Assembly: GCF_027943255.1 (NCBI RefSeq)
Contig: NC_072893.1
Span: forward strand, 37,160,001-37,224,000
DNA: 64,000 nucleotides
DNA from: Anastrepha obliqua
Lineage: Eukaryota > Arthropoda > Insecta > Diptera > Tephritidae
Direction of reading: 5' to 3'
In this document: piece after piece, positions 23,205-33,894 of the stretch
How the letters are laid out: each line of letters begins with the position of its first letter
How positions within the stretch are numbered: the first letter of the stretch is position 1
The notes under the pieces: generated by a model
The model's database searches: none
Seen by the model: only the letters and a program-made list of their open reading frames with translations
Told to the model about the DNA's origin: nothing
Made by a program: the position numbers and the translations under genes

Positions 23205-23545
23205 TTTTTTGCCTAGAGAAGCGACCACGCGTCGTTTCTTTTGCGCTAACTCGTGTGCTACCATACATCTCTCTTTCTACGTGCGACCACACTTATGCAA
23301 ACGGTTCCAAATAATCTCCTGGCTAATCATCAGTTACAGGAAATCATTTTCAGGACAATGAAAATATTGCCCACTCCATAGCTTTGATAATTTGATTGAT
23401 ATTTTCGGCGATTGGCCCACCAGAGCGTGACCCATCTTCGGTGTCCATATTACTAGAACCGATTCATTGGAACCACTGATTTTCTATTGCATTCGAGATC
23501 ATAAAGGCCATCAATGTTTTTGGCCACACGCTTCGACATTTTAAC
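23205..23545 (-). pseudogene. mariner transposase N-terminal fragment, other lineage
   Basis: The minus strand reads NMDTEDGSRSGGPIAENINQ, IIKAMEW, then after a shift ISQEIIWNRLHKCGRT and KERCMVAHELAQKKRRV. This matches the second DNA-binding helix region and linker (D.PRSGRP...N...I...., I....+..LHK.G, V.HEL) of an irritans-like mariner. Stops and a shift break it. It faces the fragment at 22891-23165 tail to tail. The subfamily name is from memory. Confidence 0.5.
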
Positions 23546-23799
23546 TTGGTTATAAAGATACTAAAAATGTATCGACTTTTTAACTTTTGGAGTATTACAA
23601 CTTATAAATGACTCCACCAAACACACAGCTCAGCGATTTCATGTCAAGTGATCCAAGCAGTTTGGTCATTCCCGTCAGTTTTTATACAAATTCAATTATT
23701 AGTAGCCTTGAGTATAATAAAAAAATGACTGAAACAGTTTTGAAAAAAAAGATTTATAATTTTGAGATTTATTCAATCTTGAAAATGTTGGTATAAAGT

Positions 23800-24790
23800 T
23801 CTTTAAGGTGGTAAAAAGTAAAAAAAAAAATTAAATTGAAAATTAAAAAAAAACAATTTTAAAAAGTAAAAACAAATTTTAAATTGAAAATTAAAAAAAA
23901 AAAAAATACAAATAAATATTAAATACAATACAAAAAATTTTTTTTTTTAATTTTTAATTAAAAATTTTTTTTTTTAATATTTAATTAATTTTTTTTTTTT
24001 TTTTAATTTTAAGAAGTATTTATGTTTTCCGCTCAGTAGTACCTAAAAGTTTTATATGGGTTTTCATAACTTTTTCGAGTTACATGCAAATACGTTTAGG
24101 GAGCCAGGGAACAATATTATTTATCTGCCAGCACTTCGCCAAATAGAATTTTCAGGGTTTACTGAGCCTTAGCCCCAGCTTTTAACAAAAAGAACAAAAA
24201 AAAAACAAAAAAATATAAGTGTGGGAGGTTTCTGAAATTTGACAAAAAAAATCCGGAAAATTTTGAAAAAAATAGTCTATTTTTTCCTAAAGTATTTTGT
24301 TTTAGTAGTATATTTTATACAAGAAACTAAAAAAAAAATATTAAAAAATTATATAAAAATTATAAAAAAATTGTAAAAATATTTAAAAAAAAAAACCGAA
24401 AATACGTCACCTTAAAAACTCCGTACCAAATTTTAAGCTTTCAAAAAAATTATAATTCTTTTCCCGAAAGTATTTTATTTAAATAATACATTTTATCCTA
24501 GAAAATTTTTAATTTCACAAATGAAAATAACAAAAAATAAATTTTCCCAAAAATTAAAAGCCAAAGAGTATTTAAAGAATATTTTATATAACAAAAACAC
24601 AAGGAGCTAAAATTTATAAAAATGTAAAAAATAAACGTTTGACTTTAAAAAACTCCATAAGAAAATTTTTAACACTGAATAATCTAAAATTTATAAGATT
24701 TTGTTCAAAATTTTTCCAGTTTACTTCTTATTATACTCGTACGCAAGCCTGCAAATAAACCTATTTTCAGAAAAATTTGCAGGAGTATCC
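23800..24790. repeat. AT-rich repeat array 2, related to array 1
   Basis: This is very A/T-homopolymer-rich. Two decayed copies of the ACTCTATACAAAAATTTTCA stretch of array 1 lie near 24415 (AACTCCGTACCAAATTTTAA) and 24650 (AACTCCATAAGAAAATTTTT). Near 24747 AAGCCTGCAAATAAACCTAT and TTTCAGAAAAATTTGC match the end of array 1 at about 5060. It therefore looks like the same family as 3720-5110, more decayed. No coding. Confidence 0.55.
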
Positions 24791-27700
24791 AAAAAATACT
24801 AAAATGACTAGACATGGAATCTCTCAGCTGTCAAAGAATTCATTTTGAGGCGTGATGTCACTCCTAGAGGTGCAAGTGAGATCTTTTTACAGACCAGCTA
24901 GCACTACCTGCCTACCTAATATTCCCAAAAAACAAAGTATTTGTCTTTGGTAAATCTTTATTGCATTTGAAGGGTAGCACTTTGATAAGCCATTAAAATA
25001 AAATTTGATTATTAAATTCAAGTTGTTTGTATTATTGACCAAGCCTGCGTATTCGTTTACTGTTTTAATTCAAAACTCACAGCTTATAAGAAAATCACAA
25101 AAATATTTGATAACAGTTTGTAATTAATTTGCTTTATTCCACTCACACTTCAATGATGATATTCTCTTTTCGATCACTTTAGCTTAACACTTTGACATAT
25201 TGCTGCTGATCGCGTTCTTTCTGTGTAAAACAGGGATCGTGTACTTATTCACAACTATACAAGCAGAGCTAACGGAGGCATGAGCATCACTTTGCCACGC
25301 GTGCGCCCCCATCGACAAACATCGCACATTTATTATTTTTAGTATTACAAAATAAAAAACAACGTTAAAACACAAAAATGTTCGCTACATGAAAACCGCC
25401 AATGAGCCGGCGCGCATTGTGCCAGTGCCAAAGCCACTGCGAATGCTTGTAATAAATATGATGAAGAAGTCTTGATTAATGAACACCGCCAGCGGCATCG
25501 GAGATGGTGAAGGCGCAGATGAAGGCAGCAAAGTCAGCGCCGTTATGACGGCAAACTCGATGCCACCCGGCACGGGCAAAGGCGCAGGCACACCAACAAG
25601 CGGTGCCACAAAGCATAGGAGTGAAGGGAAGCGTACAACGATGCGATACGTGCACGGTTGACCCACTTTTCGCAGCGGCTTTATAGGTTATGAGCATTTA
25701 TCATAAGTAAAAAATCGAAGATTGAAGTCAACGTAAAACAGCAGCTGTACGACGCGGTACGACGCGAACGTAGCGTAGAAATGCCGCATTTGGCAGGCAA
25801 GTATTGCGTTTTGGGAAAATTCCAAAGAGAGTTTAACTGATTAAAGCTGAAGGCGGATGTGTTCAAAGTTGTAGAAATGTTGGCTAAGCTCAAAGTATTA
25901 TTATTTGCGGCTAAATAGTATGTTGTGCGTTTTTGTTGCCGTAGATTTTGTTTTTGTTTTTGTTTTTTGCCATAGTTGCATTATTATTGTTGTTGTTTTT
26001 TTTTTTTTTTTTTTTTTGGTGGACAGTCAACACTCTTTCCAACGCATTAGCGCATGCAATGAATGTGGCACTAATCTATGTACTAGGTGAATATTGCATG
26101 GTAAAACACAGCAACCGTAACCCGTTTCGGTTAAGCTGAACAAAAGACTTAAGCAACGAACTTGTCAACGAAACGGAACAAACAGGCGTAGTTAGCTGGG
26201 CCATTGGGAAATGGACATCATGCAAATGGAATGCAATTTTTATAGCATTTCAACCAAGGTATCATAGTAGACGTTACAAAAGCATACATACACACATACG
26301 TATATAAAGCGATTGGAACAACAAAAGTAACAACAATGTCACTGCAGTTACGACTAATACAAGCAGTAAATAATAATATGCCGCAATGCAGTTCAAAGTC
26401 ACCAGCATTACAGGCACATGAGACATTACAAAGCAATAACAACAATGTGAATATCCAATATAGCATAAAAACAACAATAAAAGCATACAGTGATCATAAT
26501 AAATGCATAACAATAAAAAGTTTTTTATGTATCACATCGACAGCATCATTACGAACGAAATACGAGTAGTATAGCTGTTAACTAGAAATCACAAATGCAT
26601 CAAACACCGTTACATACAACTCATTTTCCGCCTCATCGATTGCCGTTATTTTCTCATATATTTTGTTGCAATCGCGCATAGCTAATGATATTAATTTGAA
26701 TTTGTTTTTACCGCCTGCTCCAAAGTGCAACCATTCAAGCAACTTAAACTGATTTCTTCATTACAACGCTTGGCGCATTGTTGTTGACCAGCGATGCACA
26801 TCCGCATCATCATGCCGCGAGTAGCAAACAAGGCAAAAAAAAAAAAAAATCGAGAAAAAATAGAAATTAGTTTTATGAAATTACGTAGATGCGCCAGTGC
26901 AATAGCCACACTTCAACTCAATATTAGTCGTAGTGCAGCTAATTTTGACGCTCTTTTTTGTGCTTTGTTACGCATAATAGAGCCCACAACCGATTTTTGC
27001 ATTTTTTCTGCTAGTTTTTTACTTTTCTTACGCTTTTATTTATTTACGCCTGAAAGTGCATTTCTTTGATTTTATCACTTTTGATATTTTTTAAGCAAAC
27101 GGTATTAGGTGCATTTCGTTTTCAATGTCGCAAGACGACTACGTAATTATTTAAATAAAATATAACGATTAAATGAGTGGGACATATTTAAAAATTATGC
27201 AACAAATATAAAAAATCCAAATTGAATAATCTGTGATCAGGTTGAGTGCGATGTGCAGTGTAATTTCACCATACAAATTATGACCAAAAATAGTAAACTT
27301 GATTCGATTTTGCTCGCATTTGATATATGCGCCATTTTCACTTAACAGTAGAGGAAATATAAAATAAGTTAAATTATGGCGTACTGCCATGCCACAAATT
27401 ATTGGGGGCGAGTATTTAAAAAATTGCCAAAGACTTAATTTCGATACTTCGTTTCAGCATTTTTATTACCTTAAACTCATTAATACAAGATTAATTTTTT
27501 TTATAATGCTTCAATAATATTTTTATTCGAGATCAAAATTATAGATATTTCCTCGATTATGGCAAATTTTTTAATCTCGCAAAAGCACATTAAAATTTGG
27601 TTTGCATCTTCTAATCGACCTAATTTTAATTTTTTTTATTTTATATTTCTATTTACAGTCCAAAAAAAAAAGTGGAAAATGATAATAATAATCACCGGAT

Positions 27701-27972
27701 GCCTATAATGCTGCTAGCAATTTATTTTGAATGAGCGAAGTACAAAAGCAAATAAGTAATTGCGAACCGCAAGAAAAAAAATATAATAATGAGGTTCTTC
27801 CCAACAGTAAAATGTTAAAGTATTTTCAACTTGTTTAGACTCTCAAGTGCGCAATTCACAGGACTTAAGAATTTTTATATACGGAATGTCTACATTAAAG
27901 AATAGTAGGAGATGAAATGTTTAAAAATGCGGATTGTTAATAGCAAGCACTTAGAAATTATGGAGATTTAAC
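24791..27972. other. low-copy-looking host DNA with GC-richer block
   Basis: No transposon piece was recognised. Between 25385 and 25900 the sequence is richer in G and C and keeps several open frames: minus 25385-25666, plus 25479-25661, and a plus-strand stretch reading LYDAVRRERSVEMPHLAGKY near 25750. None carries a domain I know. This block could hold a host exon. The rest (26000-27970) contains TTG/CAA and TTA microsatellites and nothing coding. Confidence 0.3.
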
Positions 27973-28572
27973 TTAAGGGGGGAAACCAGTTTAGGCTGAT
28001 CAAAAATTTGAATTTTGTTTTTTGCATAAATTGTTAGTATAACTACTCAATAATATGTGGTGAAAATTTTAAAAGGAAATTCGCATTATTCCCGATTCTA
28101 TGAGCACTTAAGTGACCGCCCGTCGGTTCGGCACCGTAGCGCGTGGTAGTTAGAACGGCGTTTTTCTCGAAACGACTTTTTTCAACTGGTGGGCCCTCTA
28201 GCTCAAAAAGTTATCGACCAATCGTTATGAAATTTTTGGAGAGTGTTCTTTTTCAATATTATTTTATAAAAATTAGGTTCATATTCTTAAAAACATGTTG
28301 TGAATGAAAAAAAAAAAATTTTTCGATAACAGAGAAAAATTACAACTTCAGGAATGCCCACCAGACAGATACTTGGATGGCGATCGTCCATGATTAGCAC
28401 GCTCTAGCGCCACTATTTCTGGCGGAAATAGCTTGAAAAAATTTAAAAGTGTTCTTGAAATTATGAATAAAATTCCTGCTAAGTTTAAACTATTTCTGAT
28501 TATTCCTTCCTTGTTAAAAAAATTCATGAAAAACACAAAAATTTCGGCCTCCTAAACCGGTTTCCCTCTTAA
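27973..28572. mobile_element. TTAA-flanked inverted-repeat element A
   Basis: Left end TTAAGGGGGGAAACCAGTTT; right end, read inward on the minus strand, TTAAGAGGGAAACCGGTTTA. The element is 600 bp with TTAA at both borders and no open frame of note. A TTTTTCTCGAAACGACTTTT stretch resembles one in element D (TTATCTCGAAACGAATTTTT). TTAA target duplication is the hallmark of the piggyBac superfamily, so a non-autonomous piggyBac-like element is the best guess. No transposase was seen. Confidence 0.7.
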
Positions 28573-29394
28573 TAAAAGGTAGGCCAACTTTTCTATTTAA
28601 GTCAACTATGAAGCTGTTGCGAAACAAAAGTGTGACAGAAACTCAATACCATATTTACGCAGTAAAAACAATTTATCAATTGGCGCTTGATCAACGTTTC
28701 GAAATATTGAAGAATTACTTCTAACCGTGCCTTTTAAGCTTGTCATTTTAAAGAATAAAGAAAAATCATAAAAGGGATCTTAAATGGCAAGCTGATTCTT
28801 TTTCAACTGGCCTGCTCAACCGAGAATATCATCATATTGGCGATTGTGTGCCTATAAAACCATGAAAATCAACTCAACAATAGCTGTGCTATCTTTAGGA
28901 ATATTCCAGAAAAGGGCTTCTCTGTATTCCATTGTTTTTATAAGATTCAGTTCACCCAGAAATGGAAGACAATCAACCATTCATTTCGATATAAATTTTC
29001 TGCATGGGTTTGGTATTTTGGAAATTGCGGACCGGAAAACGCAAGCGTAATCTATCCTGAGCCAAGCATTGAATGAAAGTGGCACCAATGCCATCAAGAA
29101 CTTGCTTACCTATAATTTTCATCAAACTGATGATCTGAGTGGCGATTTGACAACTGCAAGACTTTTTGTGCTTTACTTTTAAAAATCGCCAACTTTACAA
29201 CAATACAGAAGCAATACAGCCCCTAAGGCGATTACTCGCGTAGTAATTCGGGAAACAGAGATGCAACTGTCATCGTGATGTTAGAAATAATAAAGATGAT
29301 ATGTTGGACTATTGCAGAGCCAGCTGAGAAGGCGAAATCTGGCAAACCAGGAATCGAAAAAACAAAAGCTGAAATGAATAAAATGTTCAAATCA
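28573..29394. other. unassigned non-coding stretch
   Basis: A weak NCGPENASVIYPEPS-like reading near 29020 faintly resembles a DD41D-type transposase, but it is too short to call. Nothing else is supported. Confidence 0.3.
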
Positions 29395-31194
29395 ATTACT
29401 TTCGAAAATGTGTCGTAATTAAAAATATTGAAAAAAATTCGGATAAAAAAAATGTATTATTGTTTATCGAAAAAGGAAATCGAAAATAAAAAGATTGGCA
29501 TTAATAAAATTTTTTGAAAAAATTTCTTAATTGAATAAAAAGTTCGGAAAAAATTCAAAAGAGAATAACGGAGTGAAAAAAATTTCGAGATAAATATTGA
29601 GAAAAACTTCGAAATCGAAAAATTTTGCATTCAAAAAGTGTTATAACTAAAAATATTGAAAGGAAATACCAAACTAAAGAATTTTGTAAATAAAAATGTT
29701 TAAACAAATTTCGAAGTCAAAAATAAAAATATTGAAAAATAAGCCGAAGCGACAAAATGTGGAATTAAATATTGAAAAATAGTTTAAATCAAAAAATTCC
29801 GAATTCAAAGAATTGCGAAATTAAAAAGTGTCGGAGGAAAACACATTGAAAATTGTACGAAATAAAAAAGTTCCGGACAAAATTTTTTTAAAAAATTTCA
29901 ACATCAGAAAAGTATAGAACAAAATACCAAAATAAAAAAAGTTCGAAGTCAATATTGAGAACAAGTTGTAATCAAAGAATTTCGAATTCAAAACGTATTT
30001 TGAATAAAAGTATTAAAGAAATACCTAAATAAAAAAAATGCGTAATTAAACATTTTTCCGAAAATCGGAAAAAAGAGTTCGGAGAAAGGTTTATAAAAAA
30101 TGCAAAAAAGTATAAAAACTGCAAATAAAAAATTTTATACAAAATGAGATAAAAAGGAATTCTAAAATAAAAGTATTGAAAAAAATACCGAAATAAAAAA
30201 AAATTTTGCAGTAAATATTGAGAAAAAGTTGTAATCAAAGTATTTCGAGTTCAAAACGAAATTTGAATAAAAATATTGAATACCTAAATAAAAAAATGCG
30301 TAAATAAAAATTTTTCCAAAAATTTTTAAACCAAAAAAAAAAAGAGTTTGGGGAAAAGTTTTTAAAAAATTTTGAAATAAAGACGAAATTTCGAAATGAA
30401 TATTGAAATAAATTTTTAAATCAAAAGGCGTCGTACTTAAAAACATTTCAAAATAAAAAGAATTTTAGAATAAAAATTTTTGAAAAAATGTCAAAATCGG
30501 AAAAGAATTCAAAAATAACAAAATAATGTCAAAATAACAAAAAAAAGTGAAAATGAAAGTAAAGTTCGAGGTAAAAATTAATGTGATCAAAGAATTTCGA
30601 ATCAAAAAGTGTTTTAAATGAAAATATTGAGGTAATGCCGAAATAAAAAAATTTTTAATAAAAAATGTTTTCAGAAATTTCTAAATTGAAAAAGAATTCG
30701 GGGAAAATATGTTGAAAAAAATTTCAAAATTAATATTGCAAAAGATATTGAAATCAAAAGGTGTCATAATTAAAAATAGTGAAAAATTGCTTAAGTAAAA
30801 AAGTTGTAAATAAAAAATTTTCAAAAATCTCAAAGTCAAAAAAGGAACTCGAAAATGAAAATATTCCAAGAAATGCCTTAATAAAAAACAATGTCGAAGT
30901 AAATATTGATAAAATAAAGTCTGATCAAAGAATTTCGAATTAAAAGAAAAAAGGTTTAAATAAAACTATTCAAGAAATATCGAAATAAAAAAAACTGTAA
31001 ATAAAAAGGTTTGAAAAAATCGCAAATTAAAAAAAAGTTCGAAAAAAATTTAAAAAAATTTTAAAATGAATATTGAAAAATAAATTTAAATTAAAGCAAA
31101 TAAAAATCTCTAATTAATAATATTCCAAAATAAAAAAATTTTGAGAATAAAAGAATTTCACAATCAAGAAGTGTCATATATAAAATAAATATAA
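29395..31194 (+). repeat. long A-rich degenerate tandem array
   Basis: About 1.8 kb of plus-strand A-rich DNA is built from loosely repeated AAAATATTGAAAAAA, TTCGAAAT.AAAAAA and AATAAAAAAGTTCG words, spaced roughly 20-40 bases. The strand bias is strong. The same texture resumes after the mariner at 32751-32900, so the array was split by that insertion. Open frames on the minus strand (for example 29972-30446) only reflect the Phe/Leu-rich complement. No gene. Confidence 0.7.
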
Positions 31195-31272
31195 TATTGG
31201 GAGGTTGAATTAGTTTTAAAGGTTTTTTTCGAAGATTTGGGGCTTTATTGTGAAAAAACGGTACAAAATATT

Positions 31273-32307
31273 TTACTTGAAGTATTGGCCATCGCTAGTT
31301 ACAACTTTCGCCCATGTTTCGGGCAATTTCCGGATGCCGTTTCTCCAAAATTCTGGCCGCTGCTTGGCTATTCATGACTCAACCCATATTTTGGTAGCCT
31401 CGTACGAGGAGAACCGCTGGTCCGCCAAATCGAGACTCATATGCCGGAACAAATGATAATCGGAGGGAGCTATGTCTGGACTATACGGCGGGTGGAGTAA
31501 CACTTCCCAGCTAAGCGTTCCAAGGTATTTTTTGACAGGTTGAGCAACATGCGGCCGAGCGTTGTCATGTTGCAAAATAACCTTGTCGTGCCTTTTTACC
31601 GTTTCCGGTCGTTTTTCTTTCAATGCCCGGCTTAAACGCATCAATTGCAGTCGGTAATGATCCCCCGTGATTGTTTCGCCCGGTTGGAGCAGCTCAAAAT
31701 ATACGACGCCGACCTGATCCCACCAAATGCAGAGCATGATTTTCTTGCCGTGAATATTCTGCTTGGCCGTCGACGTTGATGCGTGGCCGGGCAAACCCCA
31801 TTTTTTGCGTTTTGGGTTATCGTAGTGGATCCATTTTTCGCCGCCAGTCACCACCCGATGCAAAAAACCCTTCCGATTTTGTCGCTCGATCAGCAATTCG
31901 CACGTAAAAAATCGCCGTTCGACGTCGCGCAGCTTCAACTCGTACAGAACAAAATGTCCTTGCTTTTGGATCATTCCCATCGCTTTTAGACGCTTGCAAA
32001 CGGTTGATTTATCAACGCCCAATGATTCAGCAAGCTCTTCTTGGGTTTGGCACGAGTCTTCGTTTACCAATTCCCCCAATTCCGCGTCCTCGAACTTTTT
32101 GGGCTGGCCAAGACGCTCCTTGTCTTCGGTGTGAAAATCACAACTTTTGAATCGTCGAAACCAGTACTCACATGTTGAAATCGACGGAGTATGGTCTGGG
32201 TAGGCCTCCTGCAGCAATTCACGGGCTTGGGCTGTATTTTTTTTCAAATTGAAGCAGAAAAACAAAGCTTCCCGCAAATTGCGTTTCGACGGCACGAAAG
32301 TTGACAT
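31273..32307 (-). pseudogene. mariner transposase, one nonsense codon and lost catalytic Asp
   Basis: This is 344 codons, the usual mariner length (about 345). It starts MSTFVPSKRNLREALFFCFN. The helix-turn-helix region spans about residues 1-110, then comes a VLYELKLRDVERRFF linker. The first catalytic Asp position (residue 156, motif TGDEKW) is Gly here: TGGEKWIHYDNPK. The second (Asp 248, QHDNARPH) and third (Asp 283, APSDYHLF) remain, 34 residues apart. A TGA replaces the Trp of the usual SWIA motif at codon 312. The same frame continues through WRNGIRKLPETWAKVV to a stop at 31273. One residue is missing after NPKRKK. Only these lesions separate it from an intact reading frame. The copy at 10340-11353 is a close relative. 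Confidence 0.95.
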
Positions 32308-32394
32308 ACTCGGAGCACGAAAACACTGCGTTGTTTATACTTCAGCGAAATGACAGATACTGATAAACAAAGCCTAGGGATGAGGCTTTGTCAT

Positions 32395-32675
32395 GAATAT
32401 ATCGTCCCCTTAGTATAACAATCGCCTATGTGCTCATAGGCTATTATTTTTTTATTGAATTTTTGGATTCTCCATCGTCGATTTTATATGTGGTCAAAAT
32501 TTTGTCAAATTCTAGTTCCACAAAGTGGGTCAAAACGTCAGTCAAAAAATAATAAATATTTACAGACATAACGAGATTTGAGTGAGAGCTACTTTCGACA
32601 AAAAGTTTGAAATTCATTTTCTCAAAACATCAAAAAATTTATAGGCTATTTTAATACTCAGGGGACGATATATTC
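32395..32675. mobile_element. inverted-repeat element nested in mariner
   Basis: Left end GAATATATCGTCCCCTTAGT (from 32395) and right end, read inward, GAATATATCGTCCCCTGAGT (to 32675) form 22-base inverted repeats with one mismatch. AATAGCCTAT-like words occur inside both arms. It lies in the mariner's 5' untranslated part and has no open frame. The borders are compatible with a TA or TATA duplication (GAA-TATA-TCG and CGA-TATA-TTC). It is probably a MITE. Family unknown; no other copy was noticed in the window. Confidence 0.7.
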
Positions 32676-32750
32676 AGTATTGCCAACGCGATAAAGTGAT
32701 AAATAGCGCCATCTGTGTGTCACCTTTAAAACTAATTCAACCTCCCGATA

Positions 32751-32918
32751 TAATAAAAGTATATTATAATAAAAAAATACTGAAAAAATTTCTTTAGAAA
32801 AATTTTGAAAAAAATTTGAAAATCAAACAGTATCAAAGAAATAGCTCACATACCTTAAAAATAGTAACATTTCCAAAAATGGTAAAAAAATTCGAAATTT
32901 GAAAATGTCCAAAAACGT
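32751..32918 (+). repeat. A-rich array, continuation
   Basis: The AAAATACTGAAAAAATTTC and AATTTTGAAAAAAATTTGAA words match the texture of 29395-31194. This is the far side of the array split by the mariner. Confidence 0.6.
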
Positions 32919-32933
32919 GTTTTAAAAGAATTA
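32919..32933. repeat. SINE S2 target-site duplication, left copy
   Basis: GTTTTAAAAGAATTA, identical to 33253-33267 on the other side of the SINE. A 15-bp direct repeat is the footprint of target-primed reverse transcription. Confidence 0.9.
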
Positions 32934-33252
32934 TGTATATATAATTGGCGCGTACACCCTTTTTGGGTGTTTGGTCGAGCTCCTCCTCTTATTTGTGGCG
33001 TGTATCTTGATGTTGTTCCACAAATGGAGGGACCTAAAATTTCAGGCCGACTGCGAACGGCAGATATTTTTATGAGGAGCTTTTGCATGGCAGAAATACA
33101 CTCGGAGGCTTGCCATTGCCTGCCGAGGGACGACCGCTATTAGAGAAATGTTTTTCTTAATTTTGGTGTTTCACCGAAGTTCGAACCTACGTTCTCTCTG
33201 TGATTTCCGAATGGTAGTCACGCACCAAGCCATTCGGCTACGGCGGCCGACG
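32934..33252 (-). mobile_element. complete tRNA-like SINE, copy S2
   Basis: The minus-strand 5' head has TAGCCGAATGG, which fits every position of the box A consensus, and 42 bases further GGTTCGAACTT, close to box B. These two boxes are the internal RNA polymerase III promoter of a tRNA-derived SINE. A tRNA-unrelated body follows (about 200 bases), then GTACGCGCCAATTATATATA as the 3' end. Perfect 15-bp direct repeats flank it. It would be copied by a LINE reverse transcriptase in trans. At 319 bp it is the reference copy for S1, S3-S8. I do not recognise a named family. Confidence 0.88.
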
Positions 33253-33267
33253 GTTTTAAAAGAATTA
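33253..33267. repeat. SINE S2 target-site duplication, right copy
   Basis: GTTTTAAAAGAATTA, identical to 32919-32933. Confidence 0.9.
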
Positions 33268-33289
33268 CTCTCATAAATTCAGCTATCAC

Positions 33290-33772
33290 CTGCGCATGAC
33301 TTTTATGTCTGACTCCTGTAGAGTTGATGAGCTAGCCAGAAAAGGTACTTCAACTTCAACTGTACCATGAAAGTACCATACCATTGCAATACCTTTGGCC
33401 ATGAGTAAATTAATAATAAAAAACAACATTACCCAAAAGGCCAATAGGTCATGCAAAGATGAAGATACATGCGTAACAGCCAGTGTACTATGACCGCAAA
33501 TAAACAAGAAAAGGACAAAGGAATTGCTTAGCCTTTCAAGAGAAGATATCTCGAAGGTCGTGGCTTGTGTCACCGGCCACTGGCTGTTTGACAGACATTC
33601 GTTGAGACTAGGAATTTTCTTCCATGAGTTTTGTAGAAGTTGTAGAGATGAAGAAGAGGAAGAAACAATAGAGCACTTCCTTTGCAATTGTCCAGCCTTA
33701 GCTAAAATCAGAGCATTACAGAACTATCTGTCGCGGGGATTAGACCATAAGAGCCTCAAAATGATTTTATGA
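33290..33772 (+). pseudogene. LINE RNase H end and Cys/His C-terminus
   Basis: One plus-strand frame with two TGA stops reads RVDELARKGTSTSTVP, LAMSKLIIKNNITQK, then KELLSLSREDISKVVACVTG, HWLFDRHSLRLG, CRSCRDEEEEETIEHFLCNC and PALAKIRALQNYL, ending at a stop at 33770. DELARKGT is the last RNase H motif. C..C...EETIEHFLC.CP is the typical C-terminal motif of RNase H-bearing LINEs and matches 13742-13930 (minus). The upstream ORF2 is lost. Confidence 0.8.
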
Positions 33773-33894
33773 AAATAAATAAACAAGGTTTCCATGTCGC
33801 ACATTGGTATCACAACGGACCTGTAAGGTCTAAGTAAGTTGGTCATAAGGACCGACTACCACCATAACCTAACCTAACCTAACCTGTTTTCCGC
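33773..33894 (+). repeat. LINE 3' UTR ending in (CCTAA)n
   Basis: After the stop comes GGTCTAAGTAAGTTGGTCAT, then AAGGACCGACTACCACC and a tail of about four CCTAA units (33870-33890). The 47130-47232 segment has the same order (GGTCTAAGTGAGTTGGTTTA, GACTGACTGCCAC) but a CTAC-type tail. The tail equals the TTAGG insect telomere unit on the other strand, but here it is a retrotransposon 3' end. Confidence 0.7.

Larger units (their letters stand above)
31197..32748 (-). mobile_element. nearly full-length mariner with TIRs and TA duplication
   Basis: Both ends are 27-bp inverted repeats: left 31197-31223, right 32722-32748. They share GGAGGTTGAATTAGTTTT and differ only at the second base. TA flanks both sides (31195-31196 and 32749-32750). 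The 1552-bp length exceeds the usual ~1.3 kb because a ~280-bp inverted-repeat element is inserted between the transposase start and the right end. The element sits in an A-rich array. It is complete in structure but its transposase is dead (see 31273-32307). Confidence 0.93.

Noticed and set aside
29000..29060. NCGPENASVIYPEPS as DD41D transposase
   Set aside because: Too short and weak; no other motif of the family in the region.
29972..30446. Phe/Leu-rich minus-strand open frames
   Set aside because: They are the complement of the A-rich tandem array; composition alone explains them.
33870..33890. Telomere repeat (CCTAA)n
   Set aside because: It directly follows a LINE 3' UTR and is only about four units long; flies do not use TTAGG telomeres.
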